Part shown: in pieces, positions 52,017-62,251 of the stretch
How the letters are laid out: every line of letters starts with the position of its first letter
How positions within the stretch are numbered: position 1 is the stretch's first letter
DNA from: HXMU1420-2 sp017643305
Lineage (GTDB): Bacteria > Pseudomonadota > Alphaproteobacteria > Rhodobacterales > Rhodobacteraceae
Direction: 5' to 3'
Assembly: GCA_965217135.1 (NCBI GenBank)
Contig: OZ244249.1
Location: 3,472,001-3,536,000 of the forward strand
Length of the DNA: 64,000 nt
Notes under the pieces: generated by a model
Told to the model about the DNA's origin: nothing
Database searches by the model: none
The model's input: the letters and a program-made list of their open reading frames with translations, nothing else
Made by a program: the position numbers and the translations under genes

Positions 52017-53678
52017 ATGCCAAAGCAAAAGAACATACTGTTCATCATGTTCGATCAGTTGCGGTGGGATTACCTGAGCTGCACCGGCCATCCACATCTG
52101 CACACACCGAACATCGACGCGCTGGCCGCAGATGGCGTACGGTTCAGCAGGACCTATGTGCAGGCCCCGGTCTGTGGGGCCAGCCGGATGAGCTTTTACA
52201 CCGGGCGCTATGTGCATTCTCACGGGTCGACCTGGAACCGTGTGCCCCTGAAAGTCGGCGAACACACCATGGGCGACCACCTGCGCGCCGCCGGCATGGA
52301 TTGCTGGCTGATCGGCAAGACGCACATGGTCGCTGACGAAGAGGGCATGGAACGACTGGGCGTACCCCGTGACAGCATCATCGGGGTGCGGACCGAGCAA
52401 TGCGGCTTCGACATCTGGGAACGCGACGATGGCCTGCGGCCCGAAGGCGCCGCCGGGCTCTATGACGAACACGGCGCGGAAAAGTACAATGATTGGCTGC
52501 GCGCCAAGGGGTACGAGGGCGACAATCCCTGGCATGACTTTGCCAATTCGACCCGCGACGCGAACGGCAACGTGGACTCCGGATGGTTCCTGAAAAATGC
52601 CCGCCAACCAGCCCATATCGCCGAAGAAGACAGCGAAACGCCCTATATGACGACCCGCGCGATGGATTTCATTTCCCAGGCCGGGGACACGCCATGGTGC
52701 TGCCACCTGAGCTATATCAAGCCGCACTGGCCCTATATTGCACCGCCGCCCTACAACGACATGTATGGGCCGGATGATGTGATCCCGGTGGTGCGCTCCG
52801 ATGCGGAATGGGATGACATGCACCCGGTCTATCGCGCCTATGCGGAAAATCCGGTCGGGCGCAGCTTTGCCCGCGATCACGTGCGTGATGAGGTGGTCCC
52901 CTCCTACATGGGGCTGATCAAGCAGTGCGACGATCAGATGGGGCGGCTCTTTGACTGGCTCAAGGAAAACGGGCATTGGGACAACACGATGATCGTGCTG
53001 ACCTCAGACCATGGTGATTATCTGGGCGATCACTGGCTGGGCGAAAAAGACCTGTTTCACGACTGTTCCGTCAAGGTGCCTTTGATCATCCGCGATCCTT
53101 CGTCCAAGGCGGACAGCACACGCGGTACGGTCTGTGACGCGCTGGTCGAGGCGATCGACCTGGCCCCAACATTTCTGGATGTGGCAGGCGGCGCGCCGCG
53201 TCCGCATATACTGGAAGGCCGGTCGCTGATGCCATGGCTGCAGGGCGACAACGTCGAGGACTGGCGGACCTACGCGATTTGCGAAAGCGAATATGGCATA
53301 CATCCCGGCGTCAAAAGCTTCGCGCTGGATGTGGAGGATCCGCGCCAGTTCATGGTCTGCACGGACCGGTGGAAATTTGTCCATGCGGAAGGGTTCCGAC
53401 CCATGCTGTTCGATCTCGAGGCCGACCCGGATGAATTGAACGATCTTGGCAGTGATCCGGCCCATGCTGAGATCCGAACCGAGCTGTTCGGCTATCTCAA
53501 CGACTGGGCCCGCCGCCTGAGCCAGCGCATAACGATGAGCCCAGAACAGGTAGATGTGGAGCGGGATCGGTCCAGCCTGAAAGGTGTGCTGATCGGGGCG
53601 TGGGATGAAAACGACGCGCCGGAGTTCATGACGAAAGGCTACATGCCCAAACCTGCCCCGAAAGGACCAACCGACTAG
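52017..53678 (+). CDS. Sulfatase/phosphonate monoester hydrolase family protein
   Basis: A 553-aa member of the alkaline phosphatase superfamily. The N-terminus is NILFIMFDQLRWDYLSCTG, with metal-binding Asp. The nucleophile motif APVCGASRMSFYTGR has the Cys that would be converted to formylglycine. VLTSDHGDYLGDHWLGEKDL carries the second metal-site Asp-His. Length and the GKTHMVAD segment resemble phosphonate monoester hydrolases, but an arylsulfatase is possible. GGAGGA lies 10 bases before the ATG. No signal peptide, so cytoplasmic. Confidence 0.87.
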   Translation: MPKQKNILFIMFDQLRWDYLSCTGHPHLHTPNIDALAADGVRFSRTYVQAPVCGASRMSFYTGRYVHSHGSTWNRVPLKVGEHTMGDHLRAAGMDCWLIGKTHMVADEEGMERLGVPRDSIIGVRTEQCGFDIWERDDGLRPEGAAGLYDEHGAEKYNDWLRAKGYEGDNPWHDFANSTRDANGNVDSGWFLKNARQPAHIAEEDSETPYMTTRAMDFISQAGDTPWCCHLSYIKPHWPYIAPPPYNDMYGPDDVIPVVRSDAEWDDMHPVYRAYAENPVGRSFARDHVRDEVVPSYMGLIKQCDDQMGRLFDWLKENGHWDNTMIVLTSDHGDYLGDHWLGEKDLFHDCSVKVPLIIRDPSSKADSTRGTVCDALVEAIDLAPTFLDVAGGAPRPHILEGRSLMPWLQGDNVEDWRTYAICESEYGIHPGVKSFALDVEDPRQFMVCTDRWKFVHAEGFRPMLFDLEADPDELNDLGSDPAHAEIRTELFGYLNDWARRLSQRITMSPEQVDVERDRSSLKGVLIGAWDENDAPEFMTKGYMPKPAPKGPTD

Positions 53679-53781
53679 ACCTAAAGAGGTTTCGTGCGCG
53701 GAACCTGTTGCGTGTTGCCTGTAGGCAGTAGGGCCAAGCCATTTTGAAATGGCTCTGAAAGCAGCGTCGACGCGGCGTGAG

Positions 53782-53805
53782 CCGCAATGCGAAGCGCATT
53801 GGCGG
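53782..53805. terminator. Hairpin between convergent genes
   Basis: CCGCAATGCG and CGCATTGGCGG pair around an AAG loop with one bulged base. It lies in the 133-bp gap between the sulfatase-like gene and the Tm-1-like gene, whose 3' ends face each other. It lacks T-runs and could be a terminator or a dispersed palindromic element. Confidence 0.4.
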
Positions 53806-53811
53806 ACCGGT

Positions 53812-55044
53812 TCAGTCTACTTTGACCGTTCCGTCAGCCACCCAGCCATCCAGGATGGCAAGCACGGCGTCGGCAAAGCCCTGGTCGTTGATGTGGCAGT
53901 CCACTTCAGTCAGCTCCAGGGGCGGCCGGACAGCTTTGCGGAATTCATCCAGCATGTCGGCCAGTGCGTCAGGGTCATGCGCGGGGCCGCCTGGGCGATC
54001 CCATTCCTCGATGCCCTGAGTGCTGAGCACCACATGCACCGGCGCCGTCGCCGGTTCCAACCGGGCCAGGATATCTTGCACAAGGTCGCGCCGTTCCGAG
54101 CCGGTCAGGGCGGACGATTTGATCAGCCGGTTATGCGCATGAAACGGCCGGTCACGGTAGCGTTCAGGTATCTCCTGCCACCCGGCCAGATCGATCAGGT
54201 CGATGCAACCTGGTGCCACCATTTGGGGAACCCCGGCAAGCCCCGCCGCTGTCAGCCGGTCGGGCCCAGAATTGACCACCGATCCGATCATCAGGTTGCC
54301 GACCTCGGGTAACGCAAAATCCATTACAGCGGCGAAATAGCCCTGCGCGGCCAGTTTTTCAAACGCCATTCCACCCATACCCGTGGCGTGGAACACAGCC
54401 ACTTCGAATCCGCGCGCCTCCAGAGGCTCCTTCAACAGTTTCATGTAACGCAGGCAGGACGACCCAAGGCTGGTCATCCCGATTACCGGGCGTTCGCGTT
54501 TGGGCGGCTCCACCGCCTGCGCCGCCCCCAGCACCGCCCCCGCCGCCTGGCTGAGCGAGGATTTGCAGACCGAGTTCAGCCCGTATAGCCCACCTGCCCA
54601 GAGGATCATCTGGATGTCAGGCGACAGGCGGTCTGCGGGGATCAGAGGGGAAAAGGATACGGTCGAGACCACGAATTTCGGCACTCCGATCGGCAGGGCC
54701 TGCGCACAATCCAGCGCCAGGTCGGTGCCCATGGTGCCGCCCAGCGCGATCATCCCGTCGATCTTGCCGTTTGCATGCAACTCTGACGTAAGGGTAGCGG
54801 CGCCCTTGGCCATGATCTGCATCGCAGTGTTTTCATCACCCGACTCGATGGCCGCCTGGATGGAACTGCCCGCCGCTTCGGCCACGGCGTGTTTGGAAAT
54901 GTCGGTGGGATCGGCGGGATCACCCAGAACGCTGACATCCATGCTGACCGTTTGCCCACCCAGAGCTGCGATCTTGCCAGTCAGATAGCTGAGTTCATCA
55001 TCCTTAGTGTCATAGGTACCGATAACCAGAATGGTTTTTGTCAT
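53812..55044 (-). CDS. Tm-1-like ATP-binding domain protein (UPF0261)
   Basis: A 410-aa protein of the UPF0261 family, related to the N-terminal domain of tomato Tm-1. The nucleotide-binding start is TILVIGTYDTKDDELSYL. MIALGGTMGTDLALDCAQAL and GCIDLIDLAGWQEIPERYRD are further conserved segments. Function in bacteria is unknown. Relatives are often next to TIM-barrel or catabolic genes, but here it stands alone, convergent with a sulfatase-like gene. Confidence 0.87.
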   Translation of the reverse strand: MTKTILVIGTYDTKDDELSYLTGKIAALGGQTVSMDVSVLGDPADPTDISKHAVAEAAGSSIQAAIESGDENTAMQIMAKGAATLTSELHANGKIDGMIALGGTMGTDLALDCAQALPIGVPKFVVSTVSFSPLIPADRLSPDIQMILWAGGLYGLNSVCKSSLSQAAGAVLGAAQAVEPPKRERPVIGMTSLGSSCLRYMKLLKEPLEARGFEVAVFHATGMGGMAFEKLAAQGYFAAVMDFALPEVGNLMIGSVVNSGPDRLTAAGLAGVPQMVAPGCIDLIDLAGWQEIPERYRDRPFHAHNRLIKSSALTGSERRDLVQDILARLEPATAPVHVVLSTQGIEEWDRPGGPAHDPDALADMLDEFRKAVRPPLELTEVDCHINDQGFADAVLAILDGWVADGTVKVD

Positions 55045-55128
55045 GTCTGTTCCCCGTTCTGTCGCCTTTCATCGGGGTAGCGCGGGATCACCTACTTTGC
55101 ACGTGGAAAGAGCCAGGTCACCAAAGAG

Positions 55129-55162
55129 AAAAGGCGCGCCCCGACGGCGCGCGCCCCTTTTT
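55129..55162 (-). terminator. Rho-independent terminator after the beta-helix gene
   Basis: On the minus strand GGCGCGC and GCGCGCC form a perfect 7-bp stem, followed by TTTTCTCTTT. The plus strand also ends in TTTTT. It lies just after the stop of the beta-helix gene and before the Tm-1-like gene. Confidence 0.75.
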
Positions 55163-55176
55163 GTAGGAAACCGGGA

Positions 55177-57461
55177 TCAGGCGTCGATGCGCGTGGTCAC
55201 GATCACCTCGCCTTCGACCGGTTCGGGCCAGATCAGCTGGATCTGGTCCTTGTTGGACCCTTGCTGGGTCTGGACATAAGGCATGGCATAGACAGCCTGA
55301 CCTGCCGCGTTCTTGATTTTTCCGTTGGCCACAACCGCGTCCACGTTCCGCGCCCAGGCTTCAAACGGCAGTTCACCGCCGGTGCCGATCTGCCAGGTCT
55401 GGGTGGGCGAGTTTTCCGAATGTTCCACGCGCAGTGGGTTCATCGGCTGGGAGACAACCGAGTGGTAGGAATTGCCCGTGAAGTTCACATGTTTGGAGCG
55501 GCTGTAATCTAGATCGGCAAAGCTGGTGTCGACCCGTTCGGCCCTGTCGATATTGCCATTGATCGACCGGAACTTGTTGCCCGTCACCATGACCCCGTTC
55601 AGGAAATGCCCAGCGCCGTGCGGTTTGATCACGATATAGCTGAACCACGGCGCCACATCGCCGGACAGGAACACGTTATCGGTGATGGAAAACGCGCTGA
55701 AGGAAAAGCCGCTGGAAAACGTCGGTTCGCTGTCTTGTTCATTGGTCCATTCGATAAAGCAGTTGTCCACGTAATTGCCGGTGAAGTTGGTGCTGGTATA
55801 GGTCGCGGCAAAGACAATCCCCGCGGTGCGCACGCCATCGGTGATGCCATCCCCCTGGAAGAAATGGTGCCGATCACGACTCTGTTCGACCCGGCCAGCA
55901 GCGCGAAATGTTTGAACTTGGTCGCCCGGCAATTGCGCAGCTTCACGTCATTGGCATTGGCGTTTATCGCGATGCTGACCCGGTCGGGCACATCGACGGA
56001 ATCTTCGCTGGACAGGAACTGACACCGGTCGATCAGCATGCCCTGACAGCCGCCACCGATAGAGGTGAGACCGCGATCCTTGGGGCGGGAGATGAAACAG
56101 TCGGCCAGGGTGAAAGTCAGGCCACTCGGGGCCAGCAGAATGCCACTGCATTCCCCGTTGCACTGAAATTCGATGTCGTTGAACGCGAATTTCGAGAGCT
56201 TGGAGAACCCGGTGAAGTCCAGCAGATATTGAAACCGCTTGAAGGTGAAATTCTGTGTGCCAGCGGCATCGTAGAGCGATGCGTTCAGGGTGATTTCCTG
56301 CGTCGCATCGTTTTTCTCGCGGACATAAATTTCGCGCCCGACCCCGTTGCCTTCGACCAGAGCACCGACTGGGATATTGGAGATATTGGTGACGTTGGTG
56401 AGCTTACGGTTGTCACTGGGGTCATATGTAGCCTGTGAGGTCACCGTGACAGTGTCCCATGCCGGGCCATTCTTGGCCTCAAGCTGACCATTGCGGATCA
56501 CCCGGCGGGTGGCATAGCTGGTCTTGTCGGGGACCGTGGCCTGCATGTCGATGGGTCCGGTCACCTGAACCTTGCGCCCGCCCAGATCCAGCGATTCATG
56601 ATCGACATTATTCAGCAGGGCCTGAAATGCCTTTTTGAACGCCAGCTCCTCATTACCGAAAGCGTCGATATAGCTGGGCAGGTCATAGCTTTTCTGAAGC
56701 AGCAGCATCTTTTCGGTGGGCATGGTCACTGTGCCCTGAAACTCTACCCGGTTTTTCAGGATGACGTCGTCATCCAGAAAATAGGTGCCCTCAGACACCA
56801 GCACAGTCCGGCCATCGGCGGCATCATCGGCGTCGGCAAAAGCCGCGCTGTCATCGGTCACACCATCGCCGATGGCGCCATAATCGCGCACATCGACGAT
56901 GTTCATCATCGTGCGAAGGAAGGCGCTGGTGATATCCACGATCTCAATATCATCGATGCGGACCACCCCGCCATTCGACCCGTTCAGGTCCAGACCGAAA
57001 TGACCATAGAGCGCCTCGGTTCCCCAGACCATGTCCACACCGGTGCGTTGCCCGGAGCCGACAATCGCGGTGACCTCGACCACCTCACCATAGCCGGTCA
57101 GCGTAACCGACGGCCCGGTTTCCACGACCCCGCCTATATGGCTGCCGCCCGTCCCACCGGCCCAGGCGGAAATGCGCACCGACGGCAGGTTGCCGCTGAC
57201 CGCTTTAACCCGCGCCCGGATCTGCAGGTAGCAGCCGGGCAACAACGACGTTTCCCCCATGTATCGGAGCTTTTGCGTGCTGTCGGTTTTCTGCAGTTCC
57301 AGGCATCCGCCGAAATCCTGGTCTGCGGGCACAAAGGCCGCGTTCACCGCTCCGTCATAAGTATCCGACCCGGGCGTTCCGTTGCCGCTGGACCAGACAT
57401 CCAGACCATTCGCAAACGGCGGCGGCGTGAGCAGCACGCCATCAGTGATTGCCTTGTTCAT
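55177..57461 (-). pseudogene. Right-handed beta-helix (pectate lyase 3-like) protein, frameshifted
   Basis: The frame from ATG 57461 encodes an N-terminal jelly-roll-like domain (FANGLDVWSSGNGTPGSDTY), then the pectate-lyase-3 signature VRDYGAIGDGVTDDSAAFAD (about residue 195) and beta-helix rungs. It breaks at the AAA run 55862-55864: adding one base would join GSNRVVIGTI to FFQGDGITDGVRTAG and continue to the stop at 55177, about 761 aa in all. It is either a real single-base deletion or a sequence error. Such proteins bind or cut polysaccharides. Confidence 0.75.
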
Positions 57462-57579
57462 TCCGTTCCCTTTCCCGCGGAGGAGCAAATTCGCAACGCC
57501 CGGCGATGGCCGGGCGCAGGAAAGGGAGCTATCTATTGGGAGTTAACCGGTGTTTCGGGCACCGTAACGTTGCATGCAA

Positions 57580-57981
57580 TCAGGCAGACAGATCTGCTTC
57601 GACCCGTTGCACACCATTGATCTTCCAGCCGGTTTCCAGCTGCACCATTTCATAGTCGAAAAAATGGCTGTTGCCTTTGGCATCAATAATCTCCACCCGC
57701 TGCCAAAACCGTCCATCGGTTTCCCGTAGGTTCATATACCGGACTTTGGAAGGCCTCCACACCATGGGATAGCCACGCCGTACCATCAGGCCGAAGTTTT
57801 CCGACGTGCGGAACATGCTTTGAATGCCGGGGCTCGCGTAAGTGAAGGCGCGGTCGAAGTCATCGGAGCGAAACGCTTCTATTTGCGCTGAAATCGTCGC
57901 CTCGATCTCTTCGCTTTGAGCTTCCGCCATGCTGCCGATGAGCCCCAGCGCAAGAACCAGTGAAATGAATAAGTGTCGCAT
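57580..57981 (-). CDS. DUF4864 family exported protein
   Basis: A 133-aa protein with a signal peptide (HLFISLVLALGLIGSMAEAQ) and a single DUF4864 domain that includes IEAFRSDDFDRAFTYASPGI and GYPMVWRPSKVRYM. The fold is probably NTF2-like. Function unknown. It lies between the beta-helix gene and DUF4389 on the same strand, with a 119-bp gap to the former. Confidence 0.83.
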   Translation of the reverse strand: MRHLFISLVLALGLIGSMAEAQSEEIEATISAQIEAFRSDDFDRAFTYASPGIQSMFRTSENFGLMVRRGYPMVWRPSKVRYMNLRETDGRFWQRVEIIDAKGNSHFFDYEMVQLETGWKINGVQRVEADLSA

Positions 57982-58038
57982 CCGGACCTCCCTAATTTGG
58001 AAAGTATACGGCTCAGATGCTGCCCCGGATCAGTTGCG

Positions 58039-58347
58039 TTAGTCCAGTTCCGTCCATGGCCAGGGTTTCACCTCGCTCGCACCGGTCTGGAACCGCGCGG
58101 CTTTAGCAATCCAGATGCCAAGGTCAGTGCCGAAATCAGCCAGCCGTTCATTGGGTTGCCGGTTGCTGACCAGCATGATGATGAACTGGATCACCGTAAC
58201 CACGACCAGAATGGTCTGGGCAAGATTGATCATGATTGCGATCAGCACCATGAACAGCAGGCGCCACCATAGACTGTCCTGCGTCTCTGGCTCAAACTGT
58301 TCCCCGTGCAGACGCCCCTGGACCTTATCTTTGTCGGATGCCGACAT
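58039..58347 (-). CDS. DUF4389 family membrane protein
   Basis: A 102-aa protein with a long hydrophobic region (LLFMVLIAIMINLAQTILVV, then VTVIQFIIMLVSN), probably two helices or one re-entrant pair. This is followed by the conserved NRQPNERLADFG segment of DUF4389. Function unknown; it is widespread in proteobacteria. It stands 66 bp from lysK on the same strand. Confidence 0.83.
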   Translation of the reverse strand: MSASDKDKVQGRLHGEQFEPETQDSLWWRLLFMVLIAIMINLAQTILVVVTVIQFIIMLVSNRQPNERLADFGTDLGIWIAKAARFQTGASEVKPWPWTELD

Positions 58348-58413
58348 GTCATTCTCCGTAACCGTGGACCCGCGCAGCTTACCACAAACACAAACATCCG
58401 GAACCTGGGGGAT

Positions 58414-59994
58414 TCAGGTGGAAACGAGCTCTCCCGCCAGAGCCTTGTCGATCAGCGCAACGGTTTCTTCGACACCATACAACGCGATGAAGCCACCAAA
58501 GCGCGGGCCATGGGATGCGCCCAGCAGAACCTCATACAGAGCCGTGAACCATTGCCGTAGCGGATCAAACCGTTCGCGGCCAACCGCGTAGACGATGGAT
58601 TGCAGCGCTTCGTCATCAACAGGACCGTCATAACCAGTCAGCTCGGCCCGCAGTGCCTCCAGTGCCTCACGCTCCATATCCGAGGGCACGCGGAACTTTC
58701 GGGCCGGTTTGACGAAGTCGTTGTAGTAGCTGACTGCAAAGGCGGCGGCTTGGTCCATATCCGGATTGTTTTCCGGCGTGGCATCAGGCGCGTAACGCTG
58801 GATGAAGCCCCAGAGCTTGTGCTTGTCCTCAGCCCCCGAAACCGAGGCCAGGTTCAACAACATCGCAAACGGCACCACCATATGTGACGTGGGCACATTA
58901 TGGCCATGGATGTGGAAGACCGGGTTGTTCAGCCGCCCCTTGTCATCCTGGTCCGCATAAGCGCGCAGTTGCTGATGGTATTCGTCCATTGCCTTGGGGA
59001 TCACGTCGAAGAACAGTCGCTTGGCCGTCTTTGGTTTCTGATACATGAAATAACTAAGGCTTTCGGTCGATGCATAGCTCAGCCATTCATCAATCGAAAT
59101 GCCGTTGCCAGACGATTTCGAAATTTTCTGCCCCTGATCGTCGAGGAACAATTCGTAAGAGAAATGGTTGGGTGGACGGGCGCCCAGCGTCCGGCAGATG
59201 GCATCGTAGATTTTTTCGTTGGTGGCGTGTTCCTTGCCATACATCTCAAAATCCACACCCAGCGCGGCCCAACGCGCGCCGAAATCCGGCTTCCATTGCA
59301 GTTTCACATTCCCGCCAGTGACAGGCAGCGTCCATTCGCGGCCCTCGGGATCATCGAAGGTTACCGTACCGTCGCGCCCATCGACATGCTTCATTGGGAC
59401 ATAAAGAACGCGGCCCGTTTCAGGGTGGATCGGCAGAAAGATTGAATAGGTCTGCTGCCGTTCTTCGCGCAGGCTTTTCAGCATGATTGCCATAAGATCA
59501 TCATACCGCTCGGCACAGCGCAGCAGGATTTCGTCAAACTGGCCGGACTGGTAGAACAACTTGGCCGAGTAGAAATCATATTCGAACCCGAAGGTGTCCA
59601 GAAACCGCTGCAACATCGCGTTGTTATGATCGCCAAAACTGTCGTGCGTTCCAAAAGGATCGGGCACAGATGTGAGAGGTTTTTGCAGATGCTCGGCCAG
59701 TTCTTCCTGGTTCGGCACATTGCCTGGCACCTTGCGCATTCCGTCCAGATCGTCGGAAAAACAGATCAGCTTGGTCGGTATGTCCGAGATCACTTCGAAC
59801 GCCCGGCGGATCATGGTGGTGCGCAGGACCTCGCCAAAGGTGCCGATATGCGGCAGGCCGGAGGGCCCATAGCCGGTTTCAAACAGAACATACCCCTTTT
59901 CTGGCGGGGCCTTTTCATACCGTTTGAGCAGCCGCCGCGCCTCTTCAAAAGGCCAGGCCTTCGATGTCATAGCGGTATCGCGCAGGTTGCTCAT
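58414..59994 (-). CDS. lysK: Lysyl-tRNA synthetase, class I
   Basis: A 526-aa class I lysyl-tRNA synthetase, the type found in archaea and many alphaproteobacteria instead of class II LysS. The HIGH motif appears as GPSGLPHIGTFGE and the KMSKS motif as KISKSSGNGI. The start MSNLRDTAMTSKAWPFEEA fits family length; 19 upstream codons are open but not conserved. It diverges from a TerB-like gene across 125 bp. Confidence 0.95.
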   Translation of the reverse strand: MSNLRDTAMTSKAWPFEEARRLLKRYEKAPPEKGYVLFETGYGPSGLPHIGTFGEVLRTTMIRRAFEVISDIPTKLICFSDDLDGMRKVPGNVPNQEELAEHLQKPLTSVPDPFGTHDSFGDHNNAMLQRFLDTFGFEYDFYSAKLFYQSGQFDEILLRCAERYDDLMAIMLKSLREERQQTYSIFLPIHPETGRVLYVPMKHVDGRDGTVTFDDPEGREWTLPVTGGNVKLQWKPDFGARWAALGVDFEMYGKEHATNEKIYDAICRTLGARPPNHFSYELFLDDQGQKISKSSGNGISIDEWLSYASTESLSYFMYQKPKTAKRLFFDVIPKAMDEYHQQLRAYADQDDKGRLNNPVFHIHGHNVPTSHMVVPFAMLLNLASVSGAEDKHKLWGFIQRYAPDATPENNPDMDQAAAFAVSYYNDFVKPARKFRVPSDMEREALEALRAELTGYDGPVDDEALQSIVYAVGRERFDPLRQWFTALYEVLLGASHGPRFGGFIALYGVEETVALIDKALAGELVST

Positions 59995-60119
59995 GGTATG
60001 TCCGTTACTTTTGCGGGATGCAGCCACGCCCGATGCGCGGCAGTCCGACACTCCCTATTGTGCAGGCCGCAGCCCGTCAATATTCTGCACCGCAACATGA
60101 GAAGCGAAAGGACACTTCC

Positions 60120-60536
60120 GTGACCGATCCCCACGTCCTGAGCGAACAGGACTGCCTCGTCGCCCTGATGGTGGCCGTCTCGGCATCGGACGAAAACATC
60201 CGTACGGCCGAGCTGGTCAAAATCCAATCCAATGTGAACATGCTGCCGGTCTTCGCCGAATATGACATCGACCGCCTGAACACCGTGTCCCAAACCGTGT
60301 TCGACTTGTTCGATCAGGAAGACGGACTGGATGCATTGTTCGGCCTGATCCGCGAAAACCTACCCGAGCGGCTGTATGAAACAGCCTACGCACTCGCCTG
60401 CGATGTTGCTGCCGCCGATGGGACGCTTCGGGAACAGGAACTGCGGCTGCTGGAAGAGATGCGGTACGAGCTGAACCTAGACCGGCTGTACGCCGCCGCT
60501 ATTGAACGCGGGGCCCGGGCGCGGCACATCACCTGA
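60120..60536 (+). CDS. TerB-like tellurite-resistance family protein
   Basis: A 138-aa all-helical protein of the TerB superfamily. It contains CLVALMVAVSASDENIRTAE and ACDVAAADGTLREQELRLLE, the two acidic repeats with D-x-x-x-x-x-E that typify the fold. It starts with GTG at 60120, with AAAGGA 8 bases upstream. It is a solitary gene without other ter genes, so tellurite resistance should not be assumed. Role unknown. Confidence 0.8.
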   Translation: MTDPHVLSEQDCLVALMVAVSASDENIRTAELVKIQSNVNMLPVFAEYDIDRLNTVSQTVFDLFDQEDGLDALFGLIRENLPERLYETAYALACDVAAADGTLREQELRLLEEMRYELNLDRLYAAAIERGARARHIT

Positions 60537-60587
60537 TCAAGGTCGGGTGTACTGTTAACAACAAGCCCAAGATCTCGGAGAAAAATC

Positions 60588-62084
60588 TCAGCTCCCGTAG
60601 AGCGCACCCCAGCGTTCAATCAAGGCCTGCTGCATCTTCTTCGCCTTTCGGTTCCAGGCCCGTGCACCTTGTGGCACCTCCCGGTCGGCTTTCTTGATCC
60701 GCGCGCGAATGGTCGTGTCGGCACTGAAAATGGCAAAGGCCAGTTCCGTTCCGTCAGCGGCGGTCATGAATCCGCTCAGGCCCGAGACAAAATTCAACGT
60801 CCCGGTCTTGGCGTCCACCTTTATCGGGTGACCGGACACCACGCGCCCATTGGTGTCGCGCATCGGGACCTTCTTCATTAGCGGTCGCAGCACGCCGGTT
60901 TTGCGCGCAGCGACCAGCACGGCCAGCAGATCCTGCGGCGTCGTACGGGAGGCATCCCCCAGCCCAGAATGGTCCACGTATCGGCTGGCCTTGGTCCCAT
61001 AAGCCTGCTGCGCCCAGCGGTTCATTTCCTGCGCGGACGCTTTCAGGCTTGAAGGCATCTTGCCTCTGGCCACTGTGGCGCTCAGCCCAACCATTTCAGC
61101 GGTCAGATTGTTGGAATACTTCATCATGTCCTTCAGGATGACATGCAGCGGCAGGCTTTCGTGCTGAGCCAGCACCCGTGCCTGCGCCGGCAGCGTCCGA
61201 ACGGAAACCGCCTTTTTCAAAACGATGCCATTCACCCGCGCCATTGTCCGGAACACGTCACCTGCATAATCTGCCGGACGCCGCACCGGCAACCAGCGCG
61301 CCCCGCCATTGCCCAGCGCCTTGCTGGCCACAGTCCAGTTGTCCACGCCATTACGGTCTTCATATGTGTAAACCGGCAGCTGGCGGTTGATGACCTTCAT
61401 TTTGGCCATAGACACGTCCGGCCGGTATTCTTTGGTCCGCGCATCCATGGCAACCGCATAACCATTGCCAGCGCGTTTCCATTCAAAATGCACCCTGTTG
61501 AAGTTCAACGCCATGCCGCTGATCGTCGGGTTATAGCCCACGTGATCGGGCTGGTCCGGATCGATGCTGGCGATGGTCGGCAAAGCCCCGTCATAGACCT
61601 TGAATGCACCACGCACTTCACGCACGCCCGCGGCTTTCAGTTGACCCGCCAGTTTGGCCAGCATGGTGGTGTCCAGCAACGGATCCCCGCCCCCGGCCAG
61701 GATCAGGTCGCCCTGCAGGATCCCGTTGTTCAATGCCCCGGTGCCTACAATACGCGTCCGGTACCGATGGTTTGGACCCAGCGTGTTCAACGCGTAAAGC
61801 GCGGTCATGGTCTTGGTCACACTGGCCGGTGGCAGAGCCGTGCTGCCTTGATATGCTTCCAGAACCAGCCCCGTTTCTACATCAGCAACAGCAAATGCAG
61901 CGTCCCCTGACAAACCGGATTTCTTGAAAACCGCTTCTGGCCCACCAAAGGCCTGTCGACGCATATCTTCGCCGCGCTGGCGCGGACGCAGGGATGTCAG
62001 AGGCGCGCCGGCATAGGCGGCCCCATAAATGGTCGCTGCGCTCAAACCACCGAGCAGAAAACGTCGGGTCACCTGATGCGTCAT
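60588..62084 (-). CDS. dacB: D-Ala-D-Ala carboxypeptidase/endopeptidase, PBP4 type
   Basis: A 498-aa penicillin-binding protein of peptidase family S13. It trims or cuts peptidoglycan cross-links in the periplasm. The active-site motifs are ALPPASVTKTMTALYAL (SxxK), MMKYSNNLTAEM (SxN) and VDAKTGTLNFVSG (KTG). The N-terminus VTRRFLLGGLSAATIYGAAY looks like a Tat-type signal. I chose the ATG at 62084 by this signal. It converges with the TerB-like gene. Confidence 0.93.
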   Translation of the reverse strand: MTHQVTRRFLLGGLSAATIYGAAYAGAPLTSLRPRQRGEDMRRQAFGGPEAVFKKSGLSGDAAFAVADVETGLVLEAYQGSTALPPASVTKTMTALYALNTLGPNHRYRTRIVGTGALNNGILQGDLILAGGGDPLLDTTMLAKLAGQLKAAGVREVRGAFKVYDGALPTIASIDPDQPDHVGYNPTISGMALNFNRVHFEWKRAGNGYAVAMDARTKEYRPDVSMAKMKVINRQLPVYTYEDRNGVDNWTVASKALGNGGARWLPVRRPADYAGDVFRTMARVNGIVLKKAVSVRTLPAQARVLAQHESLPLHVILKDMMKYSNNLTAEMVGLSATVARGKMPSSLKASAQEMNRWAQQAYGTKASRYVDHSGLGDASRTTPQDLLAVLVAARKTGVLRPLMKKVPMRDTNGRVVSGHPIKVDAKTGTLNFVSGLSGFMTAADGTELAFAIFSADTTIRARIKKADREVPQGARAWNRKAKKMQQALIERWGALYGS

Positions 62085-62251
62085 GACTGGCAAATATCCC
62101 ATCCGTACGAATCGACACAAGCGTGCAATCCTGCAGGGATCCACAACCGTTGCAGATCATTCCCAATTTCCCCTGTAAACGGCTGGTTTTCGTTATTATT
62201 GCTCACGTTCAGTGAAAACAGTTCTTCTGTTCCGCGCGCACTGTTTACGGG

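Noticed and set aside
57497..57516. Hairpin CGCCCGGC-GATG-GCCGGGCG upstream of the beta-helix gene
   Set aside because: It is a perfect 8-bp stem, but has no T-run on either strand and lies in a short 5' leader, so I did not call it a terminator. It may only affect translation.
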